Assembly (NCBI GenBank): GCA_002729765.1 | Contig: PBYV01000006.1 | Location: forward strand, 1-59,983 | Direction of reading: 5' to 3' | Origin: Acidimicrobiaceae bacterium | Lineage (GTDB): Bacteria > Actinomycetota > Acidimicrobiia > Acidimicrobiales > MedAcidi-G1 | DNA length: 59,983 bases | Shown: positions 34,946 to 44,154 of the stretch, one piece after another | Numbering within the stretch: the stretch's first letter is position 1 | How the letters are laid out: every line of letters begins with the position of its first letter | Notes under the pieces: model-generated | Database searches by the model: none | The model's input: the letters and a program-made list of their open reading frames with translations, nothing else | What the model was told of the DNA's origin: nothing | Made by a program: the position numbers and the translations under genes

Positions 34946-35742
34946 TTACCATTGCCGATACTTTGTTGCTGTTCTTCATTCATAGCGTGAAGATCTTCTG
35001 AAGTAATAGCTCTTCCATAGATTTCTCGGAAAGTTTCGTCAGTTACTTTGTTTATATCACCGTCATAAACCAACACGCCATCACGTAAACCAATTAGACG
35101 TTTCCCATATTCCTTAGCTAAGTCTAAAAAATGGAGGTTTACGAGAGTAGTGATTCCTAATTCTCGGTTAATTTTTTGCAAATCACCCATAACTTGACGG
35201 CTTGTTACCGGATCTAGTGCAGCTACAGGTTCATCTGCAAGCATGAGTGAAGGTTCTTGAGCTAAAGCTCTGGCGATCCCGACTCTCTGCTGTTGACCTC
35301 CTGAAAGGTTTGAAGCACGTACATAAGTCTTGTCTACGATTCCGACTCTTTCTAAGGCGAGCATTGCTGCCTCTTTATCCTCGGCCGGCCAAAGCCCTAA
35401 AGTAGATCGCCACGAAGGAACATTAGCAAGGCGACCCATTAGCACGTTGTTCAAAACCGTAGTTCTATTCACAAGATTGAATGTCTGAAAGATCATCCCA
35501 GTCTTAGAACGGACTTGTCTTAGTGTATGAGAATTAGCGTTTACCACTTCAGTTCCGTCAACGATAATAGACCCCGATGTTGCAGGAACGAGTCCGTTGA
35601 GCACCCGAAGCAGTGTTGATTTCCCTGCTCCGGAAAGCCCAACTATGACAACAAACTCGCCATCTTCTATCTCAATATCGACGTTTTTTAGAGCCTCAAC
35701 GCCACCCGGATAGGTAACTGAGACACGTTCGATTTTTATCAC
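34942..35742 (-). CDS. phnC: phosphonate-type ABC transporter ATPase PhnC
   Basis: An ABC ATPase of 266 residues with Walker A GLSGAGKS (35-42), signature LSGGQQQRVGIARAL and Walker B SLMLADEPVAALD, followed by a switch His in LVNLHFLDLAKEYG. The phrase LVNLHFLDLAKEYG is typical for PhnC. The start is GTG, 42 bases from the phnD stop. It couples to the two PhnE permeases. Confidence 0.9.
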   Translation of the reverse strand: MIKIERVSVTYPGGVEALKNVDIEIEDGEFVVIVGLSGAGKSTLLRVLNGLVPATSGSIIVDGTEVVNANSHTLRQVRSKTGMIFQTFNLVNRTTVLNNVLMGRLANVPSWRSTLGLWPAEDKEAAMLALERVGIVDKTYVRASNLSGGQQQRVGIARALAQEPSLMLADEPVAALDPVTSRQVMGDLQKINRELGITTLVNLHFLDLAKEYGKRLIGLRDGVLVYDGDINKVTDETFREIYGRAITSEDLHAMNEEQQQSIGNGK

Positions 35743-35784
35743 GCGTTTTCCCTAAATTATTTGATGAACGCTGGGGTTCGAGTT

Positions 35785-36840
35785 TTAGTCGTTAACTCCT
35801 AGTTTTTCATTTGCCTCACGAACAACATCAAAGTCGGAGTCTTTGGCTACCTGCATGTCAGTCCAACCAAATACTTCGTCAGAAACCGCTTCGCCTTCTT
35901 CAGTTTTCAAGTAAGCATCCATGTTGTAATAGATGGCACCCTTCAAACTGTCTGGCAAGTCGGTTCTTACAGCTATTACGTCATTAGGAATTTCCGCAGT
36001 GAGGTTGAAGACAATTACTTTGTCGCCTACATCCGTGTTCGTCTTCCTCATTGTTCGACGTGCATCGTCATAGGCAACACCAAAGTCTGCATCACCGTTG
36101 TAAACAGCAGCAACGGCACCATCATGCCCACCGGCAAAAACTTTTCCGTACTGGTCATCTTCGATTCCTGCATTTCGAAGTTGCAACGTTGGGTACTGGT
36201 AGCCAGATGTTGAACTTTCGTTGGTAAATGCGACAGTCTTTCCAATCACATTACTTATATCTGCCATGCAGGACATTCCAGGAGAGACGCTTCCTGCATC
36301 AACTGTTTCTGCAAGTTCTTTGCCTGAGTCTCCAAAGGAAACACCTACTTGCAAGGCGACTGCATCAACTGCACCGACTTGTTCCATACCATCTGACCCA
36401 TTTATTAGAGCTGTTCCTGACTTAAGCGTGCCTGGTTCACAGATACTTGAGTCATTTGTCATCCATTGACCATGATATGTAGGTGCTCCATAGCGAATTG
36501 CTTGAGCCATAACACTCATATTTCCAAATTCTTTTTGAGCCATTACGAACCCAGCAGGTCCAAATGCACCAAGATCTGCTTTGCCGGTTCCCATTGCGGT
36601 TCCGAGTCCCACGAAGTCAGTAGTTACAATACCTTCTACTTCGATTCCTAGTTTTTGTGATAGATGATCCACCATGGGTTTGATGTCATCTTGTAGTTGG
36701 TCTTGTTCTTGGCTCGGAACAAAACCGAAGACAATCTTGTCTGGCCATTCCTCACCTGACTGTTCGGATTCTTCACTTCCGCAAGATACGACCAAAAGTG
36801 ATAGTGCTAAGACTGCAGCAACTCTTTTAATTATTTTCAT
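35785..36840 (-). CDS. phnD: phosphonate-type ABC transporter substrate-binding lipoprotein PhnD
   Basis: A 351-residue lipoprotein: signal with lipobox LVVSC (Cys20), then KIVFGFVPSQEQDQL, the standard PhnD start. The core has GKADLGAFGPAGFVMA and TNESSTSGYQYPTLQLR, matching the phosphate/phosphonate-binding PhnD/THI5-like fold. Substrate may be phosphonate, phosphite or phosphate ester; sequence does not decide. It opens the phnDCEE operon. GGAG precedes the start ATG. Confidence 0.88.
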   Translation of the reverse strand: MKIIKRVAAVLALSLLVVSCGSEESEQSGEEWPDKIVFGFVPSQEQDQLQDDIKPMVDHLSQKLGIEVEGIVTTDFVGLGTAMGTGKADLGAFGPAGFVMAQKEFGNMSVMAQAIRYGAPTYHGQWMTNDSSICEPGTLKSGTALINGSDGMEQVGAVDAVALQVGVSFGDSGKELAETVDAGSVSPGMSCMADISNVIGKTVAFTNESSTSGYQYPTLQLRNAGIEDDQYGKVFAGGHDGAVAAVYNGDADFGVAYDDARRTMRKTNTDVGDKVIVFNLTAEIPNDVIAVRTDLPDSLKGAIYYNMDAYLKTEEGEAVSDEVFGWTDMQVAKDSDFDVVREANEKLGVND

Positions 36841-37029
36841 TCAAATCTCCAATTTTGAATTTAAAAAGCTACAAATTTATGTGTAGCGAAACATAACGCA
36901 ACAATAGTAAACAAATTAGCAACTTGCACCTTCGGCAAAATTAACTTTTTATAACCATTTCAAATTATTTGTTAAAGCCCCTATTCGAGATTCAAATTGG
37001 TTCTATTGTTCAGGAATGAGAATTTGTCG

Positions 37030-37929
37030 ATGAATTTGCCTCACCTGGGACGCGTTGCAGCAGTAGTTGCAGTTATTTGTTGGTCGACTGGAAATATTAT
37101 TGTCGCGCGCCTTGATTTATCAGGTATTGAAATTGCATTTTGGCGCCAGTCTTTGGGAGTGGTCGTTTATGGTGTGGTCTTTTTTGCTATAGGTAAAAGA
37201 ATTACATGGGAGCAGATAAAAATCGCATTTCCTGTTGCAGTGCTTTTTTGTTCTGAAATAGTGGTTTTCTTCTCAGCCCTTAACATCACAACTGTTGCAA
37301 ATGCAACGATTATCGGTGCTTTGCAGACAATCGTGTTGATATTTGTTGCTGGCGGGAAGTTCGGAGAAATTATTACCAAGAGGTTGGTCGGAATTTCTAT
37401 TTTTGCTACAGGGGGTGTGGCTGTAGTCGTTTTAGGCTCAAGCAGCGAAATTTCATGGAGTCCATTAGGAGATTTACTTGCTTTATTGGCAATGATCTTA
37501 TTTTCAGCTTATTTCGTTGCTGTCAAATCAGTTCGTTCGAGAATAGACACTTTTACTCTTCAGACATTGGCAATGCTTATAGGTTCACTGGGACTGTTAC
37601 CTTTCTTAGTAATTTTTCAAAGTTCAACATCAGGTTTCCCTGACCTAACCAGAAATGAGTTTCTCTGGATTTTGGTTTTGCTGGCGATACCAGGAAGCGG
37701 TCATTTTTTAATGAACTGGGCTCATTTACATGTTTCTTTAAGCCTTACGGGTCTACTGATGCTTGCCATTCCAGTATTTTCTGCAGCAGGAGCTTGGATT
37801 TTTCTTGAACAAAGTGTTTCGCTTTTGCAGATAGTAGGAGGGGTGATTGTTATAGCGGCTTTAATAATTGTGACGAGAGATGACGCAAGTTCCTCAAATG
37901 AAGAAAATGAGATAGCTCTAGAGAGTTAA
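37030..37929 (+). CDS. EamA/DMT family transporter
   Basis: A drug/metabolite-transporter-superfamily protein with two EamA repeats, about ten membrane segments and about 300 residues from the chosen ATG (37030). Family marks are VICWSTGNIIVARL and FWRQSLGV in the first repeat, and the C-terminal SLLQIVGGVIVIAALIIVT. A TTG at 36997 would add 11 residues. Substrate is unknown. The 189-base region upstream (36841-37029) holds nothing I can assign. Confidence 0.83.
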   Translation: MNLPHLGRVAAVVAVICWSTGNIIVARLDLSGIEIAFWRQSLGVVVYGVVFFAIGKRITWEQIKIAFPVAVLFCSEIVVFFSALNITTVANATIIGALQTIVLIFVAGGKFGEIITKRLVGISIFATGGVAVVVLGSSSEISWSPLGDLLALLAMILFSAYFVAVKSVRSRIDTFTLQTLAMLIGSLGLLPFLVIFQSSTSGFPDLTRNEFLWILVLLAIPGSGHFLMNWAHLHVSLSLTGLLMLAIPVFSAAGAWIFLEQSVSLLQIVGGVIVIAALIIVTRDDASSSNEENEIALES

Positions 37930-38032
37930 GTTGTAAATTGTCAATCAATTAAAAGTTGATCCCGTATGGGACAATTGAAAGTTTTTGATCTACGTTTATG
38001 CGAGTAGCGACAACAATCAATGGAGGAAAAAA

Positions 38033-38329
38033 GTGAGTGCTGACGGTACATGGAATGTAACACTTAACAGCCCTATGGGAGCCCAAGCAGGAACCCTCGA
38101 GCTTACTTCTGATGGAAATACCCTTACGGGTACTATGTCAGGACCACAAGGGAGCATGGAATTAGAAAATGGCACTGTAGATGGAGACAACCTTTCATGG
38201 ACAGTAAATATGACGCAACCAATGCCAATAACAATTGATGCCACAGCAACCATTGATGGTGATCAGATTAGTGGCGAAGCCAAACTGGGTGCTTTTGGAA
38301 CGGCGACGTTTGAAGGGTCAAGAGCCTGA
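38033..38329 (+). CDS. small beta-strand-rich protein, unknown function
   Basis: A 98-residue protein starting at GTG 38033, with GGAGG 7 bases upstream. It is made of short alternating segments (GTWNVTLNSPMG, GTLELTSDGNTLTGTMSGP, MELENGTVDGDNLSWTVNM, TATIDGDQISGEAKLGAFGT), resembling the lipocalin-like or FABP-like small beta barrels. No signal peptide. The frame is open 48 bases further upstream but lacks a ribosome binding site there. Function unknown. Confidence 0.75.
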   Translation: MSADGTWNVTLNSPMGAQAGTLELTSDGNTLTGTMSGPQGSMELENGTVDGDNLSWTVNMTQPMPITIDATATIDGDQISGEAKLGAFGTATFEGSRA

Positions 38330-38402
38330 AGTAACCGTTTGACTTTGTTAAGTTGATTTATTAACAATTAAGCGTTCTTTAATAAAAGTCTTTCATTAGA
38401 CA

Positions 38403-38454
38403 AGGACATGTCCTGTAATATCTTGGAGGACCCATAACGCCTCAAAGGTGTTAT
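38403..38454 (+). promoter_or_regulatory. palindrome and hairpin before the argS operon
   Basis: AGGACATGTCCT (38403-38414) is a perfect 12-base palindrome. Twenty bases on, ATAACGCC (38434-38441) can pair with GGTGTTAT (38447-38454) with one G-T(U) pair and a five-base loop. The hairpin ends 21 bases before the argS ATG and is not followed by a U-run. It could be an operator plus a leader hairpin for the argS-lysA-hom-thrC operon. Function is inference. Confidence 0.35.
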
Positions 38455-38475
38455 AAAATTTCACCGGGGTGGATC

Positions 38476-40113
38476 ATGGATGTTCGCGAAAGTATTAAGA
38501 ATCTGATACGAGAAGCCCTGTTAAGTTTGGGTCTTGAAACGCCGGCCGAGATTCATTTAGAAAGACCAGCAAATGTTGAACATGGAGACTGGTCAACGAA
38601 TGTTGCTTTAGCTTTGGCTAAAAAAGCAGAATCGAATCCACGTGATCTAGCGGGGCAGTTAGCAACAACTCTTGAAAGTTTTCCGTCAGACCATGTAGCC
38701 AGATTAGAGGTTGCCGGGCCTGGATTTTTAAATTTTTATTTAAACAAAGCTTGGCTTTATGACGTCTTGTTGCAAGCAGTTGATGCTGGTTCTGAGGATT
38801 GGGCGCGTTCGGAAGAAGGAGCAAACAGGAAAGTAATTGTTGAATTTGTAAGCGCGAATCCGACTGGACCTTTACACGCTGGGCATGGAAGAGGGGCGTG
38901 TTACGGAGATTCGGTTGCCAGATTATTGGAAAGGTCAGGTTATTCGGTTTCGCGAGAATTCTATGTAAATGACCGAGGGACACAGATGAATTTATTTGCC
39001 GCTTCTTTGGCTGCCTGTGTTGCAGGAGAAGACATTCCAGCAGATGGATACCACGGGGCCTACATCAAAGAATGGGCTACTGAGATACCTGAAGACGAAG
39101 ATCCGCTTGATTGGGGTAAAAAACGAGCTTTATCTAGTCACAAAGAAGTTCTTAGCGACTTGAACATAGAATTTGATTCTTGGTTCAGCGAAACTTCGAT
39201 GGTTGACTCAGGTTCAATTGAAAAGACCCTCTCAATGCTCGAAGAGGCAAGTGCCTCTTATGAAAAAGATGGGGCTATTTGGTTAAAAAGCACAGAATAT
39301 GGTGATGACAAGGATCGAGTATTAGTTAAATCAGATGGAGAGTACACATACCTATTACCGGACGTTGCATATCATCTCGACAAATTAGTTAGAGCTGAAC
39401 GTCTTGTAAATGTTTGGGGCGCTGATCATCATGGGTACATCCCACGCATGAAAGCAGCGATTGAATCTTTAGGGTATGAAGCTGAAAGGCTAGAAGTAGA
39501 AGTTACTCAAATGGTAAATCTTCAGCGTTCCGGAGAAGAAGTAAAACTTTCAAAACGAACTGGAGACATAGTAGAACTTTCAGAAGTTGTAAAAGAAGTT
39601 GGACCTGATGCTGCACGTTTTACTTATCTACTTCAATCCATTGAAACAACTCAAACATTTGATTTGGATTTGGTCTCTAAAAGAGTAAATGAAAATCCGA
39701 TTTTTTATGTTCAATATGCATATGCCCGAATCCGGTCAATGATGAAAAAAGCTGATCAAATCGGTTTCAAGCCGTTGCCTCTTTCTGAGGTTGACCTGTC
39801 GGAACTTCAGCATCACAGAGAACTGGTTTTGATCCGGTCGCTGCATGAATTACCAGATGTTGTTGAGCGAGCTAGTCGCGAGCTGGCACCACATCAAATA
39901 ACAACATGGTTGAGGGAATTTGCCGGAGATTTACATGGCTTCTATCACGACTGTCGTATTCTTGGTGATGATGTAGAACCTTCTTTAACGCAAGCCCGTT
40001 TTCTGTTAATGAGGGGAGTTTTAGTCGGACTTGAGGTAGGAATGGAATTGTTGGGCGTTAGCGCTCCTGTAGAGATGTGGCGTGATGACCTTGTTGAAGA
40101 GGGGGATGGCTGA
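38476..40113 (+). CDS. argS: arginyl-tRNA synthetase
   Basis: Class I aminoacyl-tRNA synthetase of 545 residues that charges tRNA-Arg. The HIGH motif is HAGH (134-137) in NPTGPLHAGHGRG, and the KMSKS-like motif is VKLSKRTGD. The N-terminal ArgRS-specific domain (VEHGDWSTNVA) and the C-terminal anticodon-binding region are complete. It starts the lysine/threonine operon with a one-base stop-start overlap (TGATG) with lysA, an arrangement common in actinobacteria. Confidence 0.97.
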   Translation: MDVRESIKNLIREALLSLGLETPAEIHLERPANVEHGDWSTNVALALAKKAESNPRDLAGQLATTLESFPSDHVARLEVAGPGFLNFYLNKAWLYDVLLQAVDAGSEDWARSEEGANRKVIVEFVSANPTGPLHAGHGRGACYGDSVARLLERSGYSVSREFYVNDRGTQMNLFAASLAACVAGEDIPADGYHGAYIKEWATEIPEDEDPLDWGKKRALSSHKEVLSDLNIEFDSWFSETSMVDSGSIEKTLSMLEEASASYEKDGAIWLKSTEYGDDKDRVLVKSDGEYTYLLPDVAYHLDKLVRAERLVNVWGADHHGYIPRMKAAIESLGYEAERLEVEVTQMVNLQRSGEEVKLSKRTGDIVELSEVVKEVGPDAARFTYLLQSIETTQTFDLDLVSKRVNENPIFYVQYAYARIRSMMKKADQIGFKPLPLSEVDLSELQHHRELVLIRSLHELPDVVERASRELAPHQITTWLREFAGDLHGFYHDCRILGDDVEPSLTQARFLLMRGVLVGLEVGMELLGVSAPVEMWRDDLVEEGDG

Positions 40114-41384
40114 TGGCAGGTCCAATATCGCGTGATTTGTTGCCAGACACTACAGATATTTCATCTGGAGAACACACTCTTGTAGGAGGTTGTGACTTAT
40201 TAGAGCTTGCTCATGAATTTGGTACACCACTTTTCGTTTATGATGAAACACATTTGCGATCAAGATGTCGTGAAGCGGTGGAAGCATTTGATGGCAATGT
40301 CGCATACGCCACAAAAGCTTTTCTTTGCACAGAGATGGCAAGACTTGCTTATCAGGAAGGCATGAATCTTGACGTTGCAACTGGTGGAGAATTGTACATA
40401 GCTCGAAAAGCTGATGTTCCTGGCGAACGAATAGTAATGCATGGAAACAACAAGAGTTTCGAAGAACTCGACATGGCTCTCAGGGAGAACGTAGGACGTA
40501 TAGTCGTAGATTCTTTTAATGAACTTGATCGTTTAGAGGAATTGTGTGCAGACCTTAATAAGTCAATCAAAGTTCTTCTAAGAGTCACTCCCGGAGTGGA
40601 AGCGCATACTCATGAATTCGTTTCGACAGGACAAGAAGATTCAAAATTCGGATTTACAGTTAAATCAGGTGTAGCTGAAGAGGCCGTTGAGAGAGCTAGA
40701 AGTTCGAAACATTTGGAATTACTAGGATTACATGCCCATATTGGCAGTCAGGTTTTTGATGTCCAGCCATTCGCGAAAGCAGTCGGAGTATTAGCAGAAT
40801 TTGCAGCTCCGTATGATTTCCCTGAGTTGGTTGTTGGAGGAGGCTTAGGGGTCCCTTATGTCGAAGGAGAATCTGCTCCTTCCATACAAGAGTGGGCAGA
40901 CGCAATTTTCGATGCTTGTGCAAAGGCTGGAGTTAAATCTTCAGTTGGTTCAGAGCCGGGGCGTTCCATAGTCGCTAGCGCAGCCGTAACTCTCTACACA
41001 GTAGGAACAATTAAAGAAGTTCCTGGTCATAGGACCTATGTTTCGGTTGATGGCGGAATGAGTGATAATCCTAGACCAGCTCTTTACGGGTCCGGTTATG
41101 AGACTTTTCTGCCAAGATCAAATCAAACGGAACGGCAAAGCTCAGTACGTCTTGTAGGTAAACATTGCGAATCTGGAGATGTTCTTATAAAAGAAGCATG
41201 GGTTCCTGAAGATCTCTCAGTAGGAGATATTCTTGCCACACCTGTAACGGGTGCTTATGGTCACTCAATGGGTTCGAATTACAATCAAATGCTTAGGCCA
41301 GCAGTCGTTTTCGTATCAGATGGATCTCCACGACTGGTTGTAGCAAGAGAATCATACGAAGATTTAGTAAGACGTGACATTTAA
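40113..41384 (+). CDS. lysA: diaminopimelate decarboxylase
   Basis: PLP enzyme for the last step of lysine synthesis, meso-diaminopimelate to lysine. The PLP lysine is K68 in AYATKAFL. Other landmarks are HAHIGSQV, VVGGGLGVPYV, GSEPGRSIVA and the substrate site HCESGDVL, where the Cys is donated across the dimer. The 423-residue length is normal. It follows argS with a 1-base overlap; the next gene hom starts 53 bases later. Confidence 0.96.
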   Translation: MAGPISRDLLPDTTDISSGEHTLVGGCDLLELAHEFGTPLFVYDETHLRSRCREAVEAFDGNVAYATKAFLCTEMARLAYQEGMNLDVATGGELYIARKADVPGERIVMHGNNKSFEELDMALRENVGRIVVDSFNELDRLEELCADLNKSIKVLLRVTPGVEAHTHEFVSTGQEDSKFGFTVKSGVAEEAVERARSSKHLELLGLHAHIGSQVFDVQPFAKAVGVLAEFAAPYDFPELVVGGGLGVPYVEGESAPSIQEWADAIFDACAKAGVKSSVGSEPGRSIVASAAVTLYTVGTIKEVPGHRTYVSVDGGMSDNPRPALYGSGYETFLPRSNQTERQSSVRLVGKHCESGDVLIKEAWVPEDLSVGDILATPVTGAYGHSMGSNYNQMLRPAVVFVSDGSPRLVVARESYEDLVRRDI

Positions 41385-41402
41385 CATATTAAAGAAGTTA
41401 AA

Positions 41403-41437
41403 ACAGTACCTGACTACGGTCTTTCGCCAAGTACTGT
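41403..41437 (+). promoter_or_regulatory. inverted repeat ending at the hom start codon
   Basis: ACAGTAC (41403-41409) and GTACTGT (41431-41437) are perfect 7-base inverted copies separated by 21 bases. The second arm abuts the ATG of hom at 41438, and no clear Shine-Dalgarno sequence is visible before that ATG. A hairpin here could reduce hom translation or be a repressor site. No ligand or factor can be named. Confidence 0.35.
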
Positions 41438-42742
41438 ATGAGTATGGAATTAGCTAATGTCAACATAGGACTTCTAGGCTGCGGAACGGTCGGAGCCTCT
41501 TTGTGTAAATTAATCGATGAGCAGAGCGAAGCTATTGCCGAACGCACAGGACTAACACTCAATGTTGTCATGGTGGCTGTCCGCGACGTTTCGCGATCGC
41601 GAGATGTTCCTATAGATCCTTCTGCATTTACTGACGATTCGAATTTAGTTATTGAGAGTCCTGACGTGGACGTTGTCGTTGAAGTGATGGGAGGAATTAA
41701 TCCATCTAAAGAACTGATTCTAAAAGCTCTTGAACTTGGGAAACCTGTAGTTACAGCAAATAAGGAACTTTTGGCTACTCATGGAGATGAGTTGTACTCT
41801 TCAGCTAAACAATCTGAAGTTGATCTTTTATTTGAAGCTGCTGTTGCAGCTGCGATTCCAATCATCCGTCCGTTGCGCGAATCTTTAGTAGGTGAACCAA
41901 TTACACGAGTGATGGGAATAGTAAATGGAACCACAAATTTCATTCTTACGAAAATGACTGAAGAGAATATGCCATACGCAGACGCTCTCGACGAAGCGCA
42001 AAAACTTGGTTATGCAGAAAGCGACCCAACAGCTGATGTTGAAGGTCATGATGCAGCTGCGAAAGCTGCAATAATTGCAAGTCTTGCATTCGGAGGTCAG
42101 GTCACACTCGGTGACGTCCATGTTGAGGGGATCACAAAGATAACTCCTGAGGACATAGATTTTGCTCATCGTTTGAATCATTGCATAAAGCTTTTAGCAA
42201 TCGCAGAAAAACAAAAAATTGATGGTGAAGATGCCTTATGCGTTCGCGTTCACCCAAGTATGGTCCCTTTAACGCACCCTTTAGCCACAGTTCGAGAAAG
42301 TTTCAACGCCATTTTCGTCGAAGGTGATGCAATGGGAGAGTTGATGTTTTACGGAAGAGGCGCTGGAGGTGAACCTACAGCATCAGCAGTACTTGGCGAC
42401 TTGATCGACGCTTCTTGTAATTTAAAAAGATCTAATAGTGCTTCAATTGGCGAATTCAAACCTATGAGAATTTCACCAATTGCAGAGCTAGAAAGTCAGT
42501 ATTTCCTAGAAGTGGAAGTTGATGACCAACCAGGTGTGCTTGCACAAGTGGCTACTGTTCTCGGAGAACACCACGTCTCAATAAGGTCGATGGAACAAGA
42601 GGGTCTTGATAGTGAAGCAAGACTGATTTTTATTACGCATAAAGCTTTCGAGAGTGATTTTCAAGCCGCGACCGATGCTTTGAATGAGCTAGAAACAGTT
42701 AGAAGTGTAGGTACTGTGCTCAGGGTTATTGGCATCGATTGA
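41438..42742 (+). CDS. hom: homoserine dehydrogenase with ACT domain
   Basis: Reduces aspartate semialdehyde to homoserine. N-terminal NAD(P)-binding motif GLLGCGTVGASL, then the active-site region ANKELLATHG and GIVNGTTNFILTKM. The C-terminal ~80 residues form an ACT domain (YFLEVEVDDQPGVLAQVATVL) for feedback control, probably by threonine. Length 434. A second ATG at 41444 is possible. It overlaps the thrC frame by 4 bases if thrC starts at the TTG, but more likely is separated from it by 14 bases. Confidence 0.96.
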   Translation: MSMELANVNIGLLGCGTVGASLCKLIDEQSEAIAERTGLTLNVVMVAVRDVSRSRDVPIDPSAFTDDSNLVIESPDVDVVVEVMGGINPSKELILKALELGKPVVTANKELLATHGDELYSSAKQSEVDLLFEAAVAAAIPIIRPLRESLVGEPITRVMGIVNGTTNFILTKMTEENMPYADALDEAQKLGYAESDPTADVEGHDAAAKAAIIASLAFGGQVTLGDVHVEGITKITPEDIDFAHRLNHCIKLLAIAEKQKIDGEDALCVRVHPSMVPLTHPLATVRESFNAIFVEGDAMGELMFYGRGAGGEPTASAVLGDLIDASCNLKRSNSASIGEFKPMRISPIAELESQYFLEVEVDDQPGVLAQVATVLGEHHVSIRSMEQEGLDSEARLIFITHKAFESDFQAATDALNELETVRSVGTVLRVIGID

Positions 42743-42756
42743 GTCAAGGGGTTCGA

Positions 42757-44154
42757 GTGAAGTACGTAAGTACAAGAGGTTCAGCGCCAGAAAAAAACTT
42801 TAGTGGAGCTTTGCTGACAGGTCTCGCCGATGACGGAGGTCTATACGTTCCAGACGAATGGCCAACATTAAAAGGTTCAGGTAGTGGCGACTATTTAGAA
42901 ACAGCCTTTGAGGTTATGAACCTTTTTACAGCAGAAAGTCTTAATCAAGAAACGTTAAAAAAAATTATAGATGAAGCCTATAAGTCTTTCGATGCGCAGG
43001 AAGTTGTTCCTTTAATCGAATTAGATGAACAACTTTTCTTGATGGAATTATTCCATGGGCCCACTCTTGCATTCAAAGATATAGCCCTCCAACTGGTTGG
43101 TGGGCTATTTGATTACGAATTAAATAACCGAGGAGAGCATCTTACGATCGTAGGGGCAACTTCTGGGGATACAGGTTCTGCGGCAATTGAAGCTTGTAAA
43201 GATCGTCAGAATCTAGACATCGTGATTCTTCACCCTTCGGACAGAGTTTCTGAAGTGCAACGGAGACAGATGACTACAGTCGATTCTTTCAATGTTCATA
43301 ATGTTGCGATTGAAGGAACTTTCGATGATTGTCAAGACTTGGTTAAAGCGATGTTTAATGATCTTGAATACAGAAACAAATTGAGATTAGGTGCTGTTAA
43401 TTCAATTAACTGGGCGAGGGTCATGGCTCAGATCGTTTATTACGTGGTGGCTTCAGAAAGATTGGGTTCACACGATCAGCCAGTAATCTTTTCAGTCCCA
43501 ACTGGAAATTTTGGAAATGTATTTGCTGGCCACGCGGCGCGAAATTGTGGTCTAAACATTCCCAAATTATTGGTTGCAAGCAATAAAAACGATATTCTCA
43601 CTCAATTTTTTACTTCAGCTGAAATGAAAATTGACGAAGTCATACCAACCCTTTCTCCAAGTATGGATATTCAAATCTCATCTAATTTAGAAAGACTCAT
43701 TTTCGAATTATTTGAAAGAGACGGGACGAAGGTAAAGAACCTTTTAGAAAAGTTCCGAGCCGATGGAAGCGTTAAAGTCGACTCTGATACCGAAGCCAAG
43801 TTCTCCAATAGTTGGGCAGCGTACAGTTTCGATGATGAAGAAGTAATCAAGTGCATTTCTTCAGAATCAGAAAGATCAGGCGTTATTCTCGACCCTCATT
43901 CTGCAATAGGGGTTTTAGCTGCCCGTTCTCATCGAGATAAACAAATCGATCCTGAAATTCCAATTGTTTCTTTGGCTACGGCACATCCAGCTAAATTTCC
44001 CAAAGCAGTCGAAAGAGCATTGGGGGACTGTCCACCTCTTCCAGATCGTCTAGCGGATTTACACGAGCGTCCTGAGTTCTTTACCCGACTGCCGAATGAT
44101 TTAGAAATCGTGAAAGATCACGTGACCAGTTGCTCCAGAATAGATGAAAAATAA
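42757..44154 (+). CDS. thrC: threonine synthase
   Basis: PLP enzyme that turns O-phosphohomoserine into threonine. PLP lysine K107 in HGPTLAFKDIALQ, then VGATSGDTGSAAIEAC and VPTGNFGNVFAGH. The 465-residue length is that of the long (E. coli/yeast-like) type. I chose the GTG at 42757 because AAGGGG lies 5 bases before it; a TTG at 42739 overlapping the hom stop would add six residues. Its substrate must come from a homoserine kinase, but no thrB of the GHMP type follows. Confidence 0.95.
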   Translation: MKYVSTRGSAPEKNFSGALLTGLADDGGLYVPDEWPTLKGSGSGDYLETAFEVMNLFTAESLNQETLKKIIDEAYKSFDAQEVVPLIELDEQLFLMELFHGPTLAFKDIALQLVGGLFDYELNNRGEHLTIVGATSGDTGSAAIEACKDRQNLDIVILHPSDRVSEVQRRQMTTVDSFNVHNVAIEGTFDDCQDLVKAMFNDLEYRNKLRLGAVNSINWARVMAQIVYYVVASERLGSHDQPVIFSVPTGNFGNVFAGHAARNCGLNIPKLLVASNKNDILTQFFTSAEMKIDEVIPTLSPSMDIQISSNLERLIFELFERDGTKVKNLLEKFRADGSVKVDSDTEAKFSNSWAAYSFDDEEVIKCISSESERSGVILDPHSAIGVLAARSHRDKQIDPEIPIVSLATAHPAKFPKAVERALGDCPPLPDRLADLHERPEFFTRLPNDLEIVKDHVTSCSRIDEK

